Positions 6,824 through 6,902 of a DNA stretch of 6,902 bases are shown here, piece by piece; position 1 is the first letter of the stretch; every line of letters begins with the position of its first letter. The position numbers were made by a program, and so were the translations under genes. This DNA is from Bacillota bacterium (GTDB lineage Bacteria > Bacillota > Dethiobacteria > DTU022). The stretch lies in contig JAAZHP010000242.1 in NCBI GenBank assembly GCA_012510625.1, positions 1 through 6,902 of the forward strand. The letters are read 5' to 3'. Under the pieces are notes generated by a model. It was not told where the DNA came from and did not search any database. It saw only the letters and a list, made by a program, of their open reading frames with translations.

Positions 6824-6902
6824 CTTTCAACTTCCTCTTTCTTTATGGAACGCCACTCCGCCTGTGATTAGCAAGGCTTGTTACACTCAAATATATTTAT
6901 AT
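6824..6902 (-). promoter_or_regulatory. Leader of the operon with weak promoter candidate
   Basis: The 79 bases upstream of the GTG hold no gene. The far end is AT-rich on the minus strand (ATATAAATATATTTG, 6888-6902), giving -10-like hexamers TATAAA (6896-6901) or TATATT (6890-6895). A matching -35 would lie outside the window, and the leader would be about 60 bases. Within it, only a 4-base GCCT/AGGC hairpin is visible. No operator palindrome is evident. The promoter call is tentative. Confidence 0.25.
6833..6838 (-). promoter_or_regulatory. Ribosome binding site for the GTG start of the DUF6361 gene
   Basis: The minus strand reads AGAGGA, with GAGG 10 bases before the GTG at 6821-6823. 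A second weak purine run (AAAG) abuts the GTG. With the nearby in-frame stop, this decides the start of the first gene. Confidence 0.55.

Noticed and set aside
1..6902. CRISPR array, tRNA or rRNA genes
   Set aside because: No regularly spaced repeat or cloverleaf-like sequence was seen, and almost the whole window is protein coding.

Overview
The window carries three complete minus-strand genes that overlap end to end, plus the start of a fourth minus-strand gene running off the left edge. In transcription order (right to left) they encode a 406-residue DUF6361-family protein (5603-6823), a 621-residue phospholipase D (PLD)-fold protein with two HxK-type active-site halves (3745-5610), and a 1103-residue superfamily 2 DNA helicase/translocase (444-3755). 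The genes overlap by 8 and 11 bases, and each has a purine-rich ribosome binding site inside or next to the preceding gene. They look like one translationally coupled operon. After a 74-base gap comes an unrecognised 5'-partial gene (1-369), possibly with a damaged or frameshifted start.

The most likely reading is a compact accessory cassette for defence against foreign DNA: a large ATP-driven DNA translocase, a PLD-type nuclease as probable effector, and an accessory protein of unknown biochemistry (DUF6361). Helicase plus PLD pairs are known in defence systems such as DISARM, Mokosh and the Dpd (deazaguanine) clusters. Here there is no methyltransferase, DUF1998 protein, kinase domain or deazapurine gene in view, so I do not assign the cassette to a named system. 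The role is inferred from domains and layout.

Region by region: 1-369 holds a 123-codon open frame with no recognised domain. 370-443 is a short spacer with a possible out-of-frame remnant. About 455-545 is a small cluster of inverted and direct repeats that forms the last ~30 codons of the helicase gene and looks like a short repeat inserted there. 545-6823 is densely coding on the minus strand. 6824-6902 is an upstream leader, AT-rich at its far end, with a weak promoter candidate. No tRNA, rRNA, CRISPR array or transposase gene was seen.

The organism is probably a bacterium with strong Shine-Dalgarno use and moderately high GC. The style (AAGGAGG sites, GTG starts, the GGTGCCTGTCC-type repeat) would suit a Clostridia-type Firmicute of the Desulfotomaculum/Moorella kind, but this is a weak inference from sequence texture.
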